A DNA stretch of 43,458 nucleotides from Sphaerisporangium rufum (GCF_016863395.1 NZ_BOOU01000100.1:1-43458), one strand, 5' to 3'; counted from the stretch's first letter, positions 24,739-32,532 are shown. Notes: generated from the letters alone by a model not told the origin. A program made the numbers and translations.

Positions 24739-25287
24739 ATGGAAATCCGTGAAGAGCGACCGGATGATGCGGACGCCGTACGCCACGCCCATCTGCGCGC
24801 GTTCGGCGATCACGGCGGAGTCGTGGCCGACCTGGTCGACACCCTGCGCCACGGCATCCGCTCCGGTGGGGGGCTTGCGCTCGTCGCCGAGGCCGCAGGA
24901 CAGGTCGTCGGGCACGTCATGTTCACGCCCAGCCTGCTCGACGCCCCGCGGCGGCTGGTCGGCGTCCAGGTGCTCAGCCCGCTGGGGGTACTGCCCGAAC
25001 ACCAGCGGCAGGGCATCGGCTCGGCATTGGTCCGCGCCGGGCTCGCGAATCTCGCCGAAGGTGAGACACCCGTCGTCTTCCTGGAAGGCGATCCCGGCTA
25101 CTACTCCCGCCTCGGATTCGTCCCGGGGGCCGAGCTGGGCTTCCGCAAGCCGTCCCTGCGCATCCCCGACGCCGCCTTCCAGGCGATCAGGCTTCCGGCC
25201 TACGAGCCGTGGATGACGGGGACGCTGGTCTACTCCGAGCCGTTCTGGCGTCACGACGCCGTCGGACTCCGCGACGCCAACGCCTGA
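24739..25287 (+). CDS. GNAT-family N-acetyltransferase (YhbS-like)
   Basis: 182-aa acetyltransferase. The core LSPLGVLPEHQRQGIGSALVRAG (about residues 75-97) contains the acetyl-CoA loop QRQGIGSAL, and FLEGDPGYYSRLGF is the distinctive motif of YhbS-type acetyltransferases. The N-terminal MEIREERPDDADAV is canonical. It appears leaderless, with TAACCT 7 nt upstream. Substrate unknown. Confidence 0.9.
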   Translation: MEIREERPDDADAVRHAHLRAFGDHGGVVADLVDTLRHGIRSGGGLALVAEAAGQVVGHVMFTPSLLDAPRRLVGVQVLSPLGVLPEHQRQGIGSALVRAGLANLAEGETPVVFLEGDPGYYSRLGFVPGAELGFRKPSLRIPDAAFQAIRLPAYEPWMTGTLVYSEPFWRHDAVGLRDANA

Positions 25288-25304
25288 CGACCCGACGAGG
25301 GGTG

Positions 25305-25817
25305 TCAGCCCGTCTCCACTTGGTCCCGTGCCTGGCGAAACAACTCGGCCACGCTCGGCTTCATCGCATAACAGGTCGGCTTGCCCTCCCACCAATAGAA
25401 GGGGTACCTGCGACCCGATGCCTGCTGCGACCTGCTGAATCCACTAAGAGCACCCGCGATGGAGTGTGACCTGGAGAGAACGCCGCCGGTGATGCGGCGA
25501 ATATCATCCACACTGAGCTGCTGACCGGGATGGTCGATGAGCAGGTCGAAAAAGATCTTTGCCTGGTTTTTGATCGACCGATAGAAGGCTTCCGCAACAG
25601 TGAGGTCGGACTCCAGGTTCCACTCTGGGTTGTCACGGTGACCTTCACCGCCCGTGTGCCGCTCCCACTGCGGGTGGTCGTCAGGCAGCACAGCCCCTAC
25701 GAGCGCGGTGGATAAGCCCAATTGCCGGCTCCAGCTCATCACGAGTTGCTCTGCGCGGGTGCGCGACATCGTCAGCTCAGTGCCAGGCCCCAACGGCAGA
25801 CGAACCGTCTCGGACAT
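25305..25817 (-). CDS. DUF6416-like protein
   Basis: 170-aa soluble protein. ATG 25815-25817 is selected because GGGAGGGA lies 5 nt upstream. The C-terminal 100 residues (VAEAFYRSIKNQAKIFFDLLIDHPG, LSVDDIRRITGG, SGRRYPFYWWEGKPTCYAMKPSVAELFRQAR) resemble actinobacterial DUF6416 proteins: a winged-helix-like region that may bind DNA or protein. TTGACA on the reverse strand (25872-25877) may be the -35 element. The family call is from memory of the motif pattern. Confidence 0.7.
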   Translation of the reverse strand: MSETVRLPLGPGTELTMSRTRAEQLVMSWSRQLGLSTALVGAVLPDDHPQWERHTGGEGHRDNPEWNLESDLTVAEAFYRSIKNQAKIFFDLLIDHPGQQLSVDDIRRITGGVLSRSHSIAGALSGFSRSQQASGRRYPFYWWEGKPTCYAMKPSVAELFRQARDQVETG

Positions 25818-25897
25818 CGACTCCCTCCCAACACGAAGAGTTACCGAACGGTTGCACCCTTTTGGCGTGGGTGTCAAGCCATTGACCTGGCGACGTA

Positions 25898-26110
25898 TTG
25901 CCCGATAGCAGAGCCCCAGGGTGCCGCCTGTTCTCCCGCGCACCCGGGGATGGCCCCTGCCAGTCGTACAGCTACTTTGACCTCGTCCGGCATATCCGCC
26001 AACAGATCGCCGAGCACGGGGACGCCGAAGCCTCGCGCTTGCTCGCCGAGGGGGACGCCGAGTTCACCATCCGCCGCACCCGCCTGCACTCGGCCGCCCG
26101 CAGGTCCTGA
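25898..26110 (+). CDS. Possible small or truncated protein
   Basis: Open frame of 70 codons. Residues 22-60 (SYSYFDLVRHIRQQIAEHGD, EASRLLAEGDAEFTIRRTR) look like a genuine helical protein with GC-rich third positions, but the first 20 residues do not, and there is no ribosome-binding site. It could be the 3' fragment of a gene cut by insertion of the neighbouring cassette, whose last gene ends only 2 bp away tail-to-tail. Confidence 0.35.
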   Translation: MPDSRAPGCRLFSRAPGDGPCQSYSYFDLVRHIRQQIAEHGDAEASRLLAEGDAEFTIRRTRLHSAARRS

Positions 26111-26112
26111 CG

Positions 26113-26406
26113 TCACAGGGCTTGGCCCATCAGCAGGCGCTCCCAGAGCCGCGCCACCTCCGAGTGCGTCAGCCGGTCGGTCTGCATCGCCGGGCTCCCA
26201 CGGCGGGTCCGCTCGAGGTATCCGTGGCCGCCGGCCGAGACCAGGTAGTACACGGTGGTCCGACACTCGCACGTCCAGCGGACCACCCGCCGCCGGCCTT
26301 CGGCCTTGGCAGCCGGCCGCCAGGTGATGGGCTCGTCGATGTCCTTGGGGTCGACCTCGGCGACGTGTAATCCGTGGGCGGCGCTGCCCTGGGTCGATGG
26401 CGGCAT
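26113..26406 (-). CDS. Small protein, 4th gene of GntR-linked cassette
   Basis: 97-aa soluble protein of unknown function. The ATG at 26404-26406 follows GGAGGT by 8 nt and overlaps the previous gene's stop (TGATG). The centre, RRRVVRWTCECRTTVYYLV, has a Cys-x-Cys pair in a beta-hairpin-like setting, and the C-terminus (LTHSEVARLWERLLMGQA) is an amphipathic helix. It is the last gene of a four-gene run transcribed leftward from the GntR divergent region. Confidence 0.65.
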   Translation of the reverse strand: MPPSTQGSAAHGLHVAEVDPKDIDEPITWRPAAKAEGRRRVVRWTCECRTTVYYLVSAGGHGYLERTRRGSPAMQTDRLTHSEVARLWERLLMGQAL

Positions 26407-26774
26407 CACCGAGCACCTCCGGTGGAGTAGCCGCTCTGGCGGGCGATCTCGTCCTGCACGGCCAAGGCGAGGACCAGCCCGGGCACATCGCCGCGTTCGA
26501 TGGCCGGGATCAGGCCGACAGCGCGCTGGGCGTGCGTCAGCGGGACTCGCCGCTCGGCCCGCCACCCGCACGGTACGCCGTTCGAATCCGTCAGCCGAGT
26601 GAACCGCCACGCGGGATAGATCTGCTCGAGCGCGTAAACCTGGCGGCGCACCAGCTCCTGTACGGCGTCGGGGACCGGCGGGCAGGAGGTGCTCGGCATG
26701 TATCCACCGACGGAGATCCGCGCCGCCGGTGACATGCCATAGGGGTCGCGCTGGCGGTCTACGGGGCCGGTCAT
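26406..26774 (-). CDS. Small protein, 3rd gene of GntR-linked cassette
   Basis: 122-aa protein without recognised family. Residues 40-115 are compact (LVRRQVYALEQIYPAWRFTRL, then WRAERRVPLTHAQRAVGL and GDVPGLVLALAVQDEIA), with alternating helix and strand. The ATG at 26772-26774 has GAGGACGGC just upstream and overlaps the preceding stop (ATGA); its own stop overlaps the next start (TGATG). Coupling on both sides implies stoichiometric production with its neighbours. Confidence 0.65.
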   Translation of the reverse strand: MTGPVDRQRDPYGMSPAARISVGGYMPSTSCPPVPDAVQELVRRQVYALEQIYPAWRFTRLTDSNGVPCGWRAERRVPLTHAQRAVGLIPAIERGDVPGLVLALAVQDEIARQSGYSTGGAR

Positions 26775-27037
26775 GCCGTCCTCGCCTGCATCTCGGTCTC
26801 GCGCATCAGGTGCCACAGCTCCTGGACTGTGGTCGCGCCCAACTGGGCCGGGGTGGCAGGCCACAGCGCGAAGGCGTAGTAGCGGCGGGTGCCAACGCCG
26901 TAGAAGACCAGCCATCCAGGTTCGGCGCTGTCGAGTTGGGCGGCGGCGGTGCGCTGGTCGTCGTCCCAGCAGCGCCGCGGCGACGTCTCAGTAGGGGGTA
27001 CACCGTCTCGGTGCCGGCCGGGCCTGCGGGGCTTCAT
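26771..27037 (-). CDS. Small protein, 2nd gene of GntR-linked cassette
   Basis: 88-aa protein. A basic, Pro-rich N-terminus is followed by a compact domain (LDSAEPGWLVFYGVGTRRYYAFALW) and a C-terminal helix (TTVQELWHLMRETEMQA). The PGWLVFYGVGTRRYYAFA element resembles small actinobacterial proteins found near mobile or regulatory cassettes, function unknown. ATG at 27035-27037, with GAGAGG upstream. ATGA overlaps occur at both ends. Confidence 0.65.
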   Translation of the reverse strand: MKPRRPGRHRDGVPPTETSPRRCWDDDQRTAAAQLDSAEPGWLVFYGVGTRRYYAFALWPATPAQLGATTVQELWHLMRETEMQARTA

Positions 27038-27432
27038 GCGGCCGCCTCTCGCCGGCGCGAACTGAACCCTCCTCCTGGCGGTGCCGTGCCGGCCGGGCGG
27101 CCACGGCCGCCCGGGTATGCGACGGCCGGGCGCGCCGAGCGGGTCGGGCGAGCGGGGTGTGCCGGGCCGAGCACGGGCTGGTGCACGCGGGCCGGCCGGG
27201 TCGGCGCGGGGAAGCGGTTCAGGCCGAGGCGGCGGCGGGCGCGCATCCGGGCGTCGGCCTGGGCACGGGTCGGCGGTTCGTAGGCATGGTGAGGGCTGTG
27301 AGGGAGGCTGGCGGCGTCGTGGGCGTAGGGCGGGTGGCCGCACCAGCGGCATCCGAGCGGCATCGGCGGAGCGTCGGCATAGTGTCTCACGCGCCTCGCG
27401 GGCCGTCTGTGGACAGCATTAGGCTTCCCCAT
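27034..27432 (-). CDS. Small Cys/His protein, 1st gene of GntR-linked cassette
   Basis: 132-aa basic, Pro/Ala-rich protein. The segment LGCRWCGHPPYAHDAASLPH (about residues 27-46) has a CxxC plus several His, a plausible zinc site. The rest is Arg/Pro-rich and probably disordered. The start ATG at 27430-27432 is a choice; a TTG 27 bp upstream (27457-27459) is also possible. Its stop overlaps the next gene's start (ATGA). First gene of the run, divergent from the GntR-type regulator. Confidence 0.6.
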   Translation of the reverse strand: MGKPNAVHRRPARRVRHYADAPPMPLGCRWCGHPPYAHDAASLPHSPHHAYEPPTRAQADARMRARRRLGLNRFPAPTRPARVHQPVLGPAHPARPTRSARPAVAYPGGRGRPAGTAPPGGGFSSRRREAAA

Positions 27433-27524
27433 AGTGGTCAGGACCTCACTCCTGATCAAGGGGTCCGTACGGCGTGTCAGCGCCTGCGGGCCCCGCCTCG
27501 TGTCGGGGCACTCACGCTACGCCA

Positions 27525-27596
27525 CTTCCCCATGCTTCACCATGGTTCACCACTGATGATCTATGGGTATCTGTGGTTACCGACATTCATCTACGG
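27525..27596. promoter_or_regulatory. 10-bp-phased direct repeats in the GntR divergent region
   Basis: Three adjacent 10-bp repeats (CTTCCCCATG, CTTCACCATG, GTTCACCACT at 27525, 27535, 27545) are followed by ATCTRYGG at 27559, 27569 and 27589, i.e. spaced by exactly 10 and 20 bp. The phasing puts all sites on one DNA face, as expected for cooperative binding, probably by the adjacent GntR-type protein. Confidence 0.6.
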
Positions 27597-27603
27597 TCAC
27601 GCT

Positions 27604-27849
27604 GTGGGGATCGAATGGGCCGTCAACCAACCGAAGTGGAAGCAAATCGCCGAGGTGATCAAGAAGCGGATCGCTGACGGCACCTACCCGCCGGACACGG
27701 CGATCCCCAGCGAGCACGAGTTGGTGCGGGAGTTCGACGTCGCCCGCGGGACCGCCAGGAAGGTACTCGTGCAGCTGACGGCCGATGGAGTGGCCTACAC
27801 GGTCCGCGGCCTCGGCACGTTCGTCACGCCCCGCGAAACCTCAGAGTGA
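27604..27849 (+). CDS. Short GntR-family transcriptional regulator (DNA-binding domain only)
   Basis: 81-aa protein consisting of the GntR winged-helix alone: PKWKQIAEVIKKRIADGTYP, then AIPSEHELVREFDVARGTARKVLVQLTADGVAYTVRGLGTFV. There is no ligand-binding domain. Start GTG at 27604; the ribosome-binding site is weak and the transcript may be near-leaderless. It is divergent from four small coupled genes, with phased repeats between, so it probably controls them and itself. Confidence 0.85.
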   Translation: MGIEWAVNQPKWKQIAEVIKKRIADGTYPPDTAIPSEHELVREFDVARGTARKVLVQLTADGVAYTVRGLGTFVTPRETSE

Positions 27850-28085
27850 TGGCTTGCGTCAGTTTGCGGTTTCTTGTCATGAGGCCGGGTCCGTCCTAAA
27901 CTTCGCGTCGGCGGCTCCCACGCCGAACCTCCTTCAGCGGGCACCCACGCGGCCCGCCGTCCGCGGAGGCAAAGGGGACGAACGCGCCTCGGGAGCACTG
28001 GTGCACACCGGCATGCCGACCATCGTCGCGGCGAGCCGACCGGCAGGCGTGGGCTGGGTCGGCGACGGCCGCGAGCGGAGTCACC

Positions 28086-29357
28086 ATGACCGGAAAGAAG
28101 CAACTCAAGGCCCGTATCAGGGCACGCATGGCCAAGACGGGCGAGAGCTACACCACCGCGCTGCGCCACGTCGCCGGCCGTCCCGAGCGGCGCGCCGACG
28201 GAAACTGGACCTTCCACGGCGGCCGCCACCCGAACAGCGCCGCCATCACCGGCGTGCTCGCCAACCAGGGTGTCGCGATCAGCGAGCCGCTGGTCTTCCT
28301 CGCCGGGGGCGGCCTCGGCGCCGGGTACATCCTGTGGGAGTTCAAGCGCCACGGCGCCGCCAACATGGTGATCGGCTTCCGTAACCAGTGGCAGTACCCC
28401 GACCGCTGGACGGCCAAGACCCTGGACCGCCTCGGTGTCGGCTTCGACGTCCACACCACGTCCGGGGCCAAGGGCGCCGCCGCCCGCCTCACCGCCGAGC
28501 TGGACGCCGGGCACCCGTGCCTGGTGCTGCCCGACCGGTACCACGTGGGGTACTGGCATCTGCCCGCGCACCTCGACGGGTACGGCGGGCACCCGGTGAT
28601 CGCCTACCGCCGGGACGACACCGACGTCTACGTGGACGACCGCGGGCGGGCCCCGATCCGCGTCCCCCGGGAGCGCATGGACGCCGCCCGCGCCCGGGTG
28701 TCCTCGTACAAGAACATCACGCACGTCCTGCGGCCCGCCGAGATCGGCCCCGGACGTCTCACGGAGGCGGTGCTCGCGGGCCTGCGCGACTGCGCCGAGC
28801 ACCTGAGCGCCCCCTCCGACTCCTTCTCACTGCCCGCGTGGCGCAAGTGGTCGCGCATGCTCACCGACCGGCGGGCCGCCAAGGGCTGGCCGAACGTCTT
28901 CGCCGACGGCCGCGGGCTGCCCGGGGCGCTGCTGTCGCTGTGGGAGGGCGTGGAACCGGTCGGCATGGACGGCGGCAACCTGCGTGACCTGTTCGCCGAC
29001 GCCCTCGACGAGGCGGCGCCCCTGACCGGCCTGCCGCTCGCCCCCGTCGCCGAGGACTTCCGGCACGCCCACACCCTCTGGCACGAACTCGCCGAGACCG
29101 CGCTTCCTGCCGACGTGCCCGAGTTCGCCCGCATGCGGGAACTCACCGCCGCCCTGCGCGAGTCCATGGCCGACGCCGGCAGCGCGAGCCCCGCCGACGC
29201 CGCGGAACTGTGGGAGCTGCGCGCCGCCGTGGACCACAAGCCACCGATCGCCGACCCGGAGGCGCTGTTCGCGGCCCTCGCCCCCCGGCTCGCGGCCGTC
29301 TGGGAGGTGGAGACCGCGGCGGTCGCGCGACTGCGAAGCCTGGTCGCGAAGGAATGA
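28086..29357 (+). CDS. BtrH N-terminal domain / DUF4872-type protein
   Basis: 423-aa protein. The first 35 residues (KARIRARMAKTGESYTTALRH) form a basic helix of a type also seen in small actinobacterial proteins. Residues 40-190 match the BtrH-type papain-like acyltransferase domain (FHGGRHPNSAAITGVLANQG, then the dipeptide-transfer-type LAGGGLGAGYILWEF). The C-terminal half is the helical DUF4872-like region. BtrH transfers an acyl side chain in butirosin biosynthesis, but no biosynthetic genes surround this one, so its substrate is unknown. The catalytic Cys expected at the N-terminus of the domain is not evident here. ATG at 28086 with CGGAG upstream. Confidence 0.75.
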   Translation: MTGKKQLKARIRARMAKTGESYTTALRHVAGRPERRADGNWTFHGGRHPNSAAITGVLANQGVAISEPLVFLAGGGLGAGYILWEFKRHGAANMVIGFRNQWQYPDRWTAKTLDRLGVGFDVHTTSGAKGAAARLTAELDAGHPCLVLPDRYHVGYWHLPAHLDGYGGHPVIAYRRDDTDVYVDDRGRAPIRVPRERMDAARARVSSYKNITHVLRPAEIGPGRLTEAVLAGLRDCAEHLSAPSDSFSLPAWRKWSRMLTDRRAAKGWPNVFADGRGLPGALLSLWEGVEPVGMDGGNLRDLFADALDEAAPLTGLPLAPVAEDFRHAHTLWHELAETALPADVPEFARMRELTAALRESMADAGSASPADAAELWELRAAVDHKPPIADPEALFAALAPRLAAVWEVETAAVARLRSLVAKE

Positions 29358-29507
29358 CCGGGAAATAGCATGTCGCGCACCGGTGATATCCGGCATCCTT
29401 TCATGGAAGGCGCCGGATGCGCTGGTGCGGCCGCCGCGGTCCAGGCGGCGGTGACCATCGCCTTGAGGGTCTGAACTCGCTCCTTACCTCCCCTGAAGCC
29501 TGTTAGC

Positions 29508-29538
29508 AAAACGGCCCCTTCCTTGATCGGAAGGGGCC
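29508..29538 (-). terminator. Rho-independent terminator of tRNA-Thr
   Basis: Perfect 10-bp stem GGCCCCTTCC (29513-29522 with 29529-29538) around a 6-nt loop. On the reverse strand it is followed by GTTTT, giving the U-tract (29508-29511). It lies 8 bp beyond the tRNA 3' CCA. Confidence 0.9.
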
Positions 29539-29545
29539 TCTGAGG

Positions 29546-29622
29546 TGGAGCCGCCTAAGGGAATCGAACCCTTGACCTACGCATTACGAGTGCGTCGCTC
29601 TGGCCGACTGAGCTAAGGCGGC
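29546..29622 (-). tRNA. tRNA-Thr (anticodon CGT)
   Basis: Reverse-strand cloverleaf of 74 nt plus encoded CCA (29546-29548). The acceptor stem GCCGCCT/AGGCGGC is perfect. The D-arm contains AGCTCAGTCGGCCAGAGC-like sequence. The anticodon stem ACGCA/TGCGT surrounds the loop CTCGTAA, giving anticodon CGT (codon ACG, Thr). The T-arm has GGGTTCGATTCCC. A strong terminator follows directly. Confidence 0.96.
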
Positions 29623-29830
29623 GTACCGCGAGCGGACTCACGGCGAGTGAAGTCTACAGGTTCCGGACGGTTCTCGCGCCGCGGCGACCGCCGTGCACGT
29701 CGAGCGGCCGACGGGCCGAGTTCGGGGCCCTGGGGCCGTGTCGGACGCGACCTCGCGGGCGGAGGTGCGAGGCCGGCCGATCGGATACTTCGCCAGGACG
29801 GGCCGGAGATCAGGCGGCCGGGTGGAGTTC

Positions 29831-29836
29831 TACGAT
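29831..29836 (+). promoter_or_regulatory. -10 box for a leaderless GNAT transcript
   Basis: TACGAT (TAnnnT) is followed by 6 nt and then GTG at 29843, the same spacing as at the GNAT start 24739 and the tmk start. Confidence 0.4.
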
Positions 29837-29842
29837 CCTTTC

Positions 29843-30400
29843 GTGAGCGACGCGGATCTGACCAAGATGGAGATCCCGACGGCCCGGCTGGTGTTGCGGC
29901 GTCCGGCGGCGGAGGACATCGACGCGATCTTCACCGTGAACGGCGACCCGCGGGCCTGCGCGCACAATCCGTCCGACCTGCTGGGCGGCCGGGAGGACGC
30001 CGTGCGGCTGTTCCATCGGTGGGACCGGCACTGGCAGGAGCACGGGCTCGGGTACTGGACGGTCCGGCGGCACGACTCGGCCACGCCGCTGGGCTTCTGC
30101 GGGACCAAGTACATGGACCTGGACGGCATGCGGGTCCTGAATCTCTTCTACCGGTTCGATCCGGCGGCCTGGGGCCGGGGGTACGCGAGCGAGGCGGCCG
30201 GGGCGGTGGTCGGCTGGGTGCGCGACCGGCTGCCCGGGTTTCCGATCGTCGCCCGGGTGCGGCCCGGCAACGCGGCCTCGCAGCGGGTCGCCGTCCGGGC
30301 CGGGCTGGTCCGGTGCGAGCACCTCGACACGGCCGGCGAGGACGGGCTCGACTGGATCTACGCCGCGAACCTCCCGGAACAGACCGGCACCGTCAGGTGA
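29843..30400 (+). CDS. GNAT acetyltransferase (RimJ/RimL-like)
   Basis: 185-aa acetyltransferase. MEIPTARLVLRRPAAEDIDAIF opens the RimJ/RimL-like fold, WGRGYASEAAGAVVGWV (about residues 113-129) is the acetyl-CoA loop, and RVRPGNAASQRVAVRAGL is motif B. GTG at 29843 is preferred because TACGAT lies 7 nt upstream, giving a leaderless mRNA; ATG at 29867 is an alternative. Convergent with the S33 peptidase gene, overlapping its end by 8 bp. Substrate unknown. Confidence 0.85.
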   Translation: MSDADLTKMEIPTARLVLRRPAAEDIDAIFTVNGDPRACAHNPSDLLGGREDAVRLFHRWDRHWQEHGLGYWTVRRHDSATPLGFCGTKYMDLDGMRVLNLFYRFDPAAWGRGYASEAAGAVVGWVRDRLPGFPIVARVRPGNAASQRVAVRAGLVRCEHLDTAGEDGLDWIYAANLPEQTGTVR

Positions 30401-31979
30401 TCTTGGGGCACTTGGTGCCGTCGCGGGGGGCGATCAGGGAGATGAGGTAGCGGTCGACGGCCTCGTCGACGCAGGCGGAGCCGGTGCGGTAGGCGGTGTG
30501 GCCGTCGCCGTCGAAGCTGAGCAGCACGCCGGAGGAGAGCTGCGAGGCCAGGGCCTTGGCCCACTCGTAGGGCGTCGCGGGGTCGCGCAGGGTGCCGACG
30601 ACGACGATGGGCGGGGCACCGCGGGCGGTGAGCGGCTTGTCGGGGCCCTTGGCCTTGACCGGCCAGTACTCGCAGGGCAGCGAGCCCCACATGACGTAGG
30701 CCCCGAAGCGGGGTGACTCCTGCTGCGCCTTCCGGGCCGCGTCCTCGTAGGCACTGGTCCGGTTCGGGTAGGGATGGTCCACGCAGTTGACGGCCATGTT
30801 GGCCTCGGTCTGGTTGGAGTAGCTTCCGTCCGGCCGGCGGTCGACCAGCACGTCGGCCAGCCGCAGCAGCGTCGTGCCGTCGCCCTTGAAGGCCTGGGCC
30901 AGGGCGGTGCGCAACACCGGCCAGGACCGCTTGTCGTACAGCGCGGTGACGATGCCGAGGGTCGTCCACGACTCGTCGATCTTCCGCTGGTCGCCGGTCT
31001 TGTTGCGCAGCGGCTGCCGGTCGGCGCTGCGCAACAGCTCGGAGATGCGGTCCAGCGCCGGACCGGTCTTCTTCTCGGGGAAGGGGCACGAGCTAGCGGT
31101 GAAGCAGTCGGCGAGGAACGCGCGCAGCGCGGTCTCGAAGCCACGCGCCTGGGCGGCGTTCACGTACGGAACCGGCGCGAGGGAGGGGTCGATCGCACCG
31201 TCGAGCACCAGGGCCCGGATCTTCTTGGGGAACAGCTCGGCGTACACCGCGCCCAGGTAGGTGCCGTAGGACTTGCCGAGATAGGTGAGGCCCTGGTCGC
31301 CGAGGACGGCGCGGATGACGTCCAGGTCGCGGGCGGCGTCGGCGGTGCCGACGTGCGGCAGCAGCTTGCCGGCCTTGGCCTGGCAGGCGGCGGCGAAATG
31401 CTCGGCGCCGCGGGCCAGCAGCTTCACCTCGGCCGGGTCGTCGGGCGTGCCGTCCAGGCCGATGAACTCGTCCAGCTCCGGGCCGGTGAGGCAGCGGACC
31501 GGGGTGGACTGGCCGACGCCGCGCGGGTCGAAGCCGATGGTGTCGAACCTGGACAGCACGCCGGGGCTCAGCACCGAGGTGGCGGCGCGGGCGTATTCGA
31601 TGCCGGAGCCGCCGGGGCCGCCGGGATTGAGCACGATCGACCCGATCCGCTGCTTGCCGGTGGCCGGGAGCTTGATCAGGGCGATCTGGATTCGCTCGCC
31701 GCCCGGGTCGCCGTAGTCCAGCGGCACCTCGATCTTGGCGCACTGGAAGCCGTCCTTGCAGGGGGCCCAGCGGACCTTCTGCGTGTAGAAGGGGGCGAGT
31801 GCGGGCGAGGGGGCGGCGGTGGCGGGCTCGCCGGTCGGAGTGGTGGCGGCGGGCGGGTCGGACGGGGAGGCGCCGTCGGCGGGAAGCCGCGTCTCGCCCT
31901 TCGCCGAGCACCCGGTCATCACCAGCGTGGCCGCGACCAGTGCGGCGGCCGCACGGCTCATCCGGGAATAGCGCCTCAT
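30393..31979 (-). CDS. Secreted S33-family peptidase lipoprotein (tripeptidyl aminopeptidase-like)
   Basis: 528-aa alpha/beta-hydrolase. The lipobox VMTGC follows a short signal peptide, so it is a cell-surface lipoprotein. The nucleophile elbow is GKSYG in LTYLGKSYGTYLGAVYAEL, the catalytic Asp is in VVGTLRDPATPYEWA and the His is in FDGDGHTAYRTG. The N-terminal half has the oxyanion motif LNPGGPGGSG and GFDPRGVGQS, typical of actinomycete tripeptidyl aminopeptidases (Tap/SlpD type). The ATG at 31977-31979 follows AGGTGGG and gives the correct signal peptide. Confidence 0.92.
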   Translation of the reverse strand: MRRYSRMSRAAAALVAATLVMTGCSAKGETRLPADGASPSDPPAATTPTGEPATAAPSPALAPFYTQKVRWAPCKDGFQCAKIEVPLDYGDPGGERIQIALIKLPATGKQRIGSIVLNPGGPGGSGIEYARAATSVLSPGVLSRFDTIGFDPRGVGQSTPVRCLTGPELDEFIGLDGTPDDPAEVKLLARGAEHFAAACQAKAGKLLPHVGTADAARDLDVIRAVLGDQGLTYLGKSYGTYLGAVYAELFPKKIRALVLDGAIDPSLAPVPYVNAAQARGFETALRAFLADCFTASSCPFPEKKTGPALDRISELLRSADRQPLRNKTGDQRKIDESWTTLGIVTALYDKRSWPVLRTALAQAFKGDGTTLLRLADVLVDRRPDGSYSNQTEANMAVNCVDHPYPNRTSAYEDAARKAQQESPRFGAYVMWGSLPCEYWPVKAKGPDKPLTARGAPPIVVVGTLRDPATPYEWAKALASQLSSGVLLSFDGDGHTAYRTGSACVDEAVDRYLISLIAPRDGTKCPKIT

Positions 31980-32532
31980 TGCGCCGCCCACCTGTCCCCC
32001 ATGTCCGGTGCGCGCGGACAGGATCGGCCGCACGGCCCTTACGTTGTACCCCACCGGCCCGTTCTTTCACGGCCCGACAGGCCGGGTACCGCCATATCCG
32101 GCCTGGTGCCGGTCCGGTGCCCGATGCCCCGCCATCGCACCGAGCGCCAAAATTTATCGGCCCAGGAGGCTGAAAGTTTCAGGCTCCACCGAGCACGGAC
32201 ACGGACGGTCCGGGGATGAAGACCGGCTCGACCAGGAACCTCGCCGAGGGCGCGGTCCGACCGGGCGACCGGCGCCTTGACCGTCCCGCGTGGATGGGAT
32301 TGGCTCCGCGACAAGTAACGCCCACGTCGCCACCTCCACCGGACGAAGTGCGCCAGCATGCGATGGGAGCGGTCGTGACGATCCATGATCGCTCACATCC
32401 CGGGCAACGCGCCCGAGGGGCCACGTTCCCGGCCGGCGCCGGCCGGCCCCGCAACGGCGTCGTACCGGTGCTTCGCCGGTGAACCGCCTCGCGAACGACG
32501 TGTCCATGTGAGCGCTCACCTAAGGGAGTAAC
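31980..32532. promoter_or_regulatory. Upstream region of the peptidase and GH43 genes
   Basis: 553 bp without a credible gene. A 23-bp near-palindrome at 32165-32187 has the core CTGAAAGTTTCAG; GAAAnTTTC-type motifs occur upstream of actinomycete xylanase genes. A perfect 12-bp palindrome GTGAGCGCTCAC (32508-32519), a typical LacI-family operator core, lies 14 bp before the GH43 start. A small hairpin (ACCGG-CCGGT) is at 32464-32480. Confidence 0.5.
32508..32519. promoter_or_regulatory. LacI-family-type operator upstream of GH43 gene
   Basis: Perfect palindrome GTGAGCGCTCAC, with the central AGCGCT typical of LacI/CebR-type carbohydrate repressor sites. It lies immediately upstream of the ribosome-binding site AAGGGAG of the glycosidase gene. 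The repressor gene is not in this window. Confidence 0.65.

Noticed and set aside
29358-29507. Possible small gene between the BtrH-type gene and tRNA-Thr
   Set aside because: No frame combines a start, a ribosome-binding site and a plausible product; it looks like an ordinary 3' spacer.
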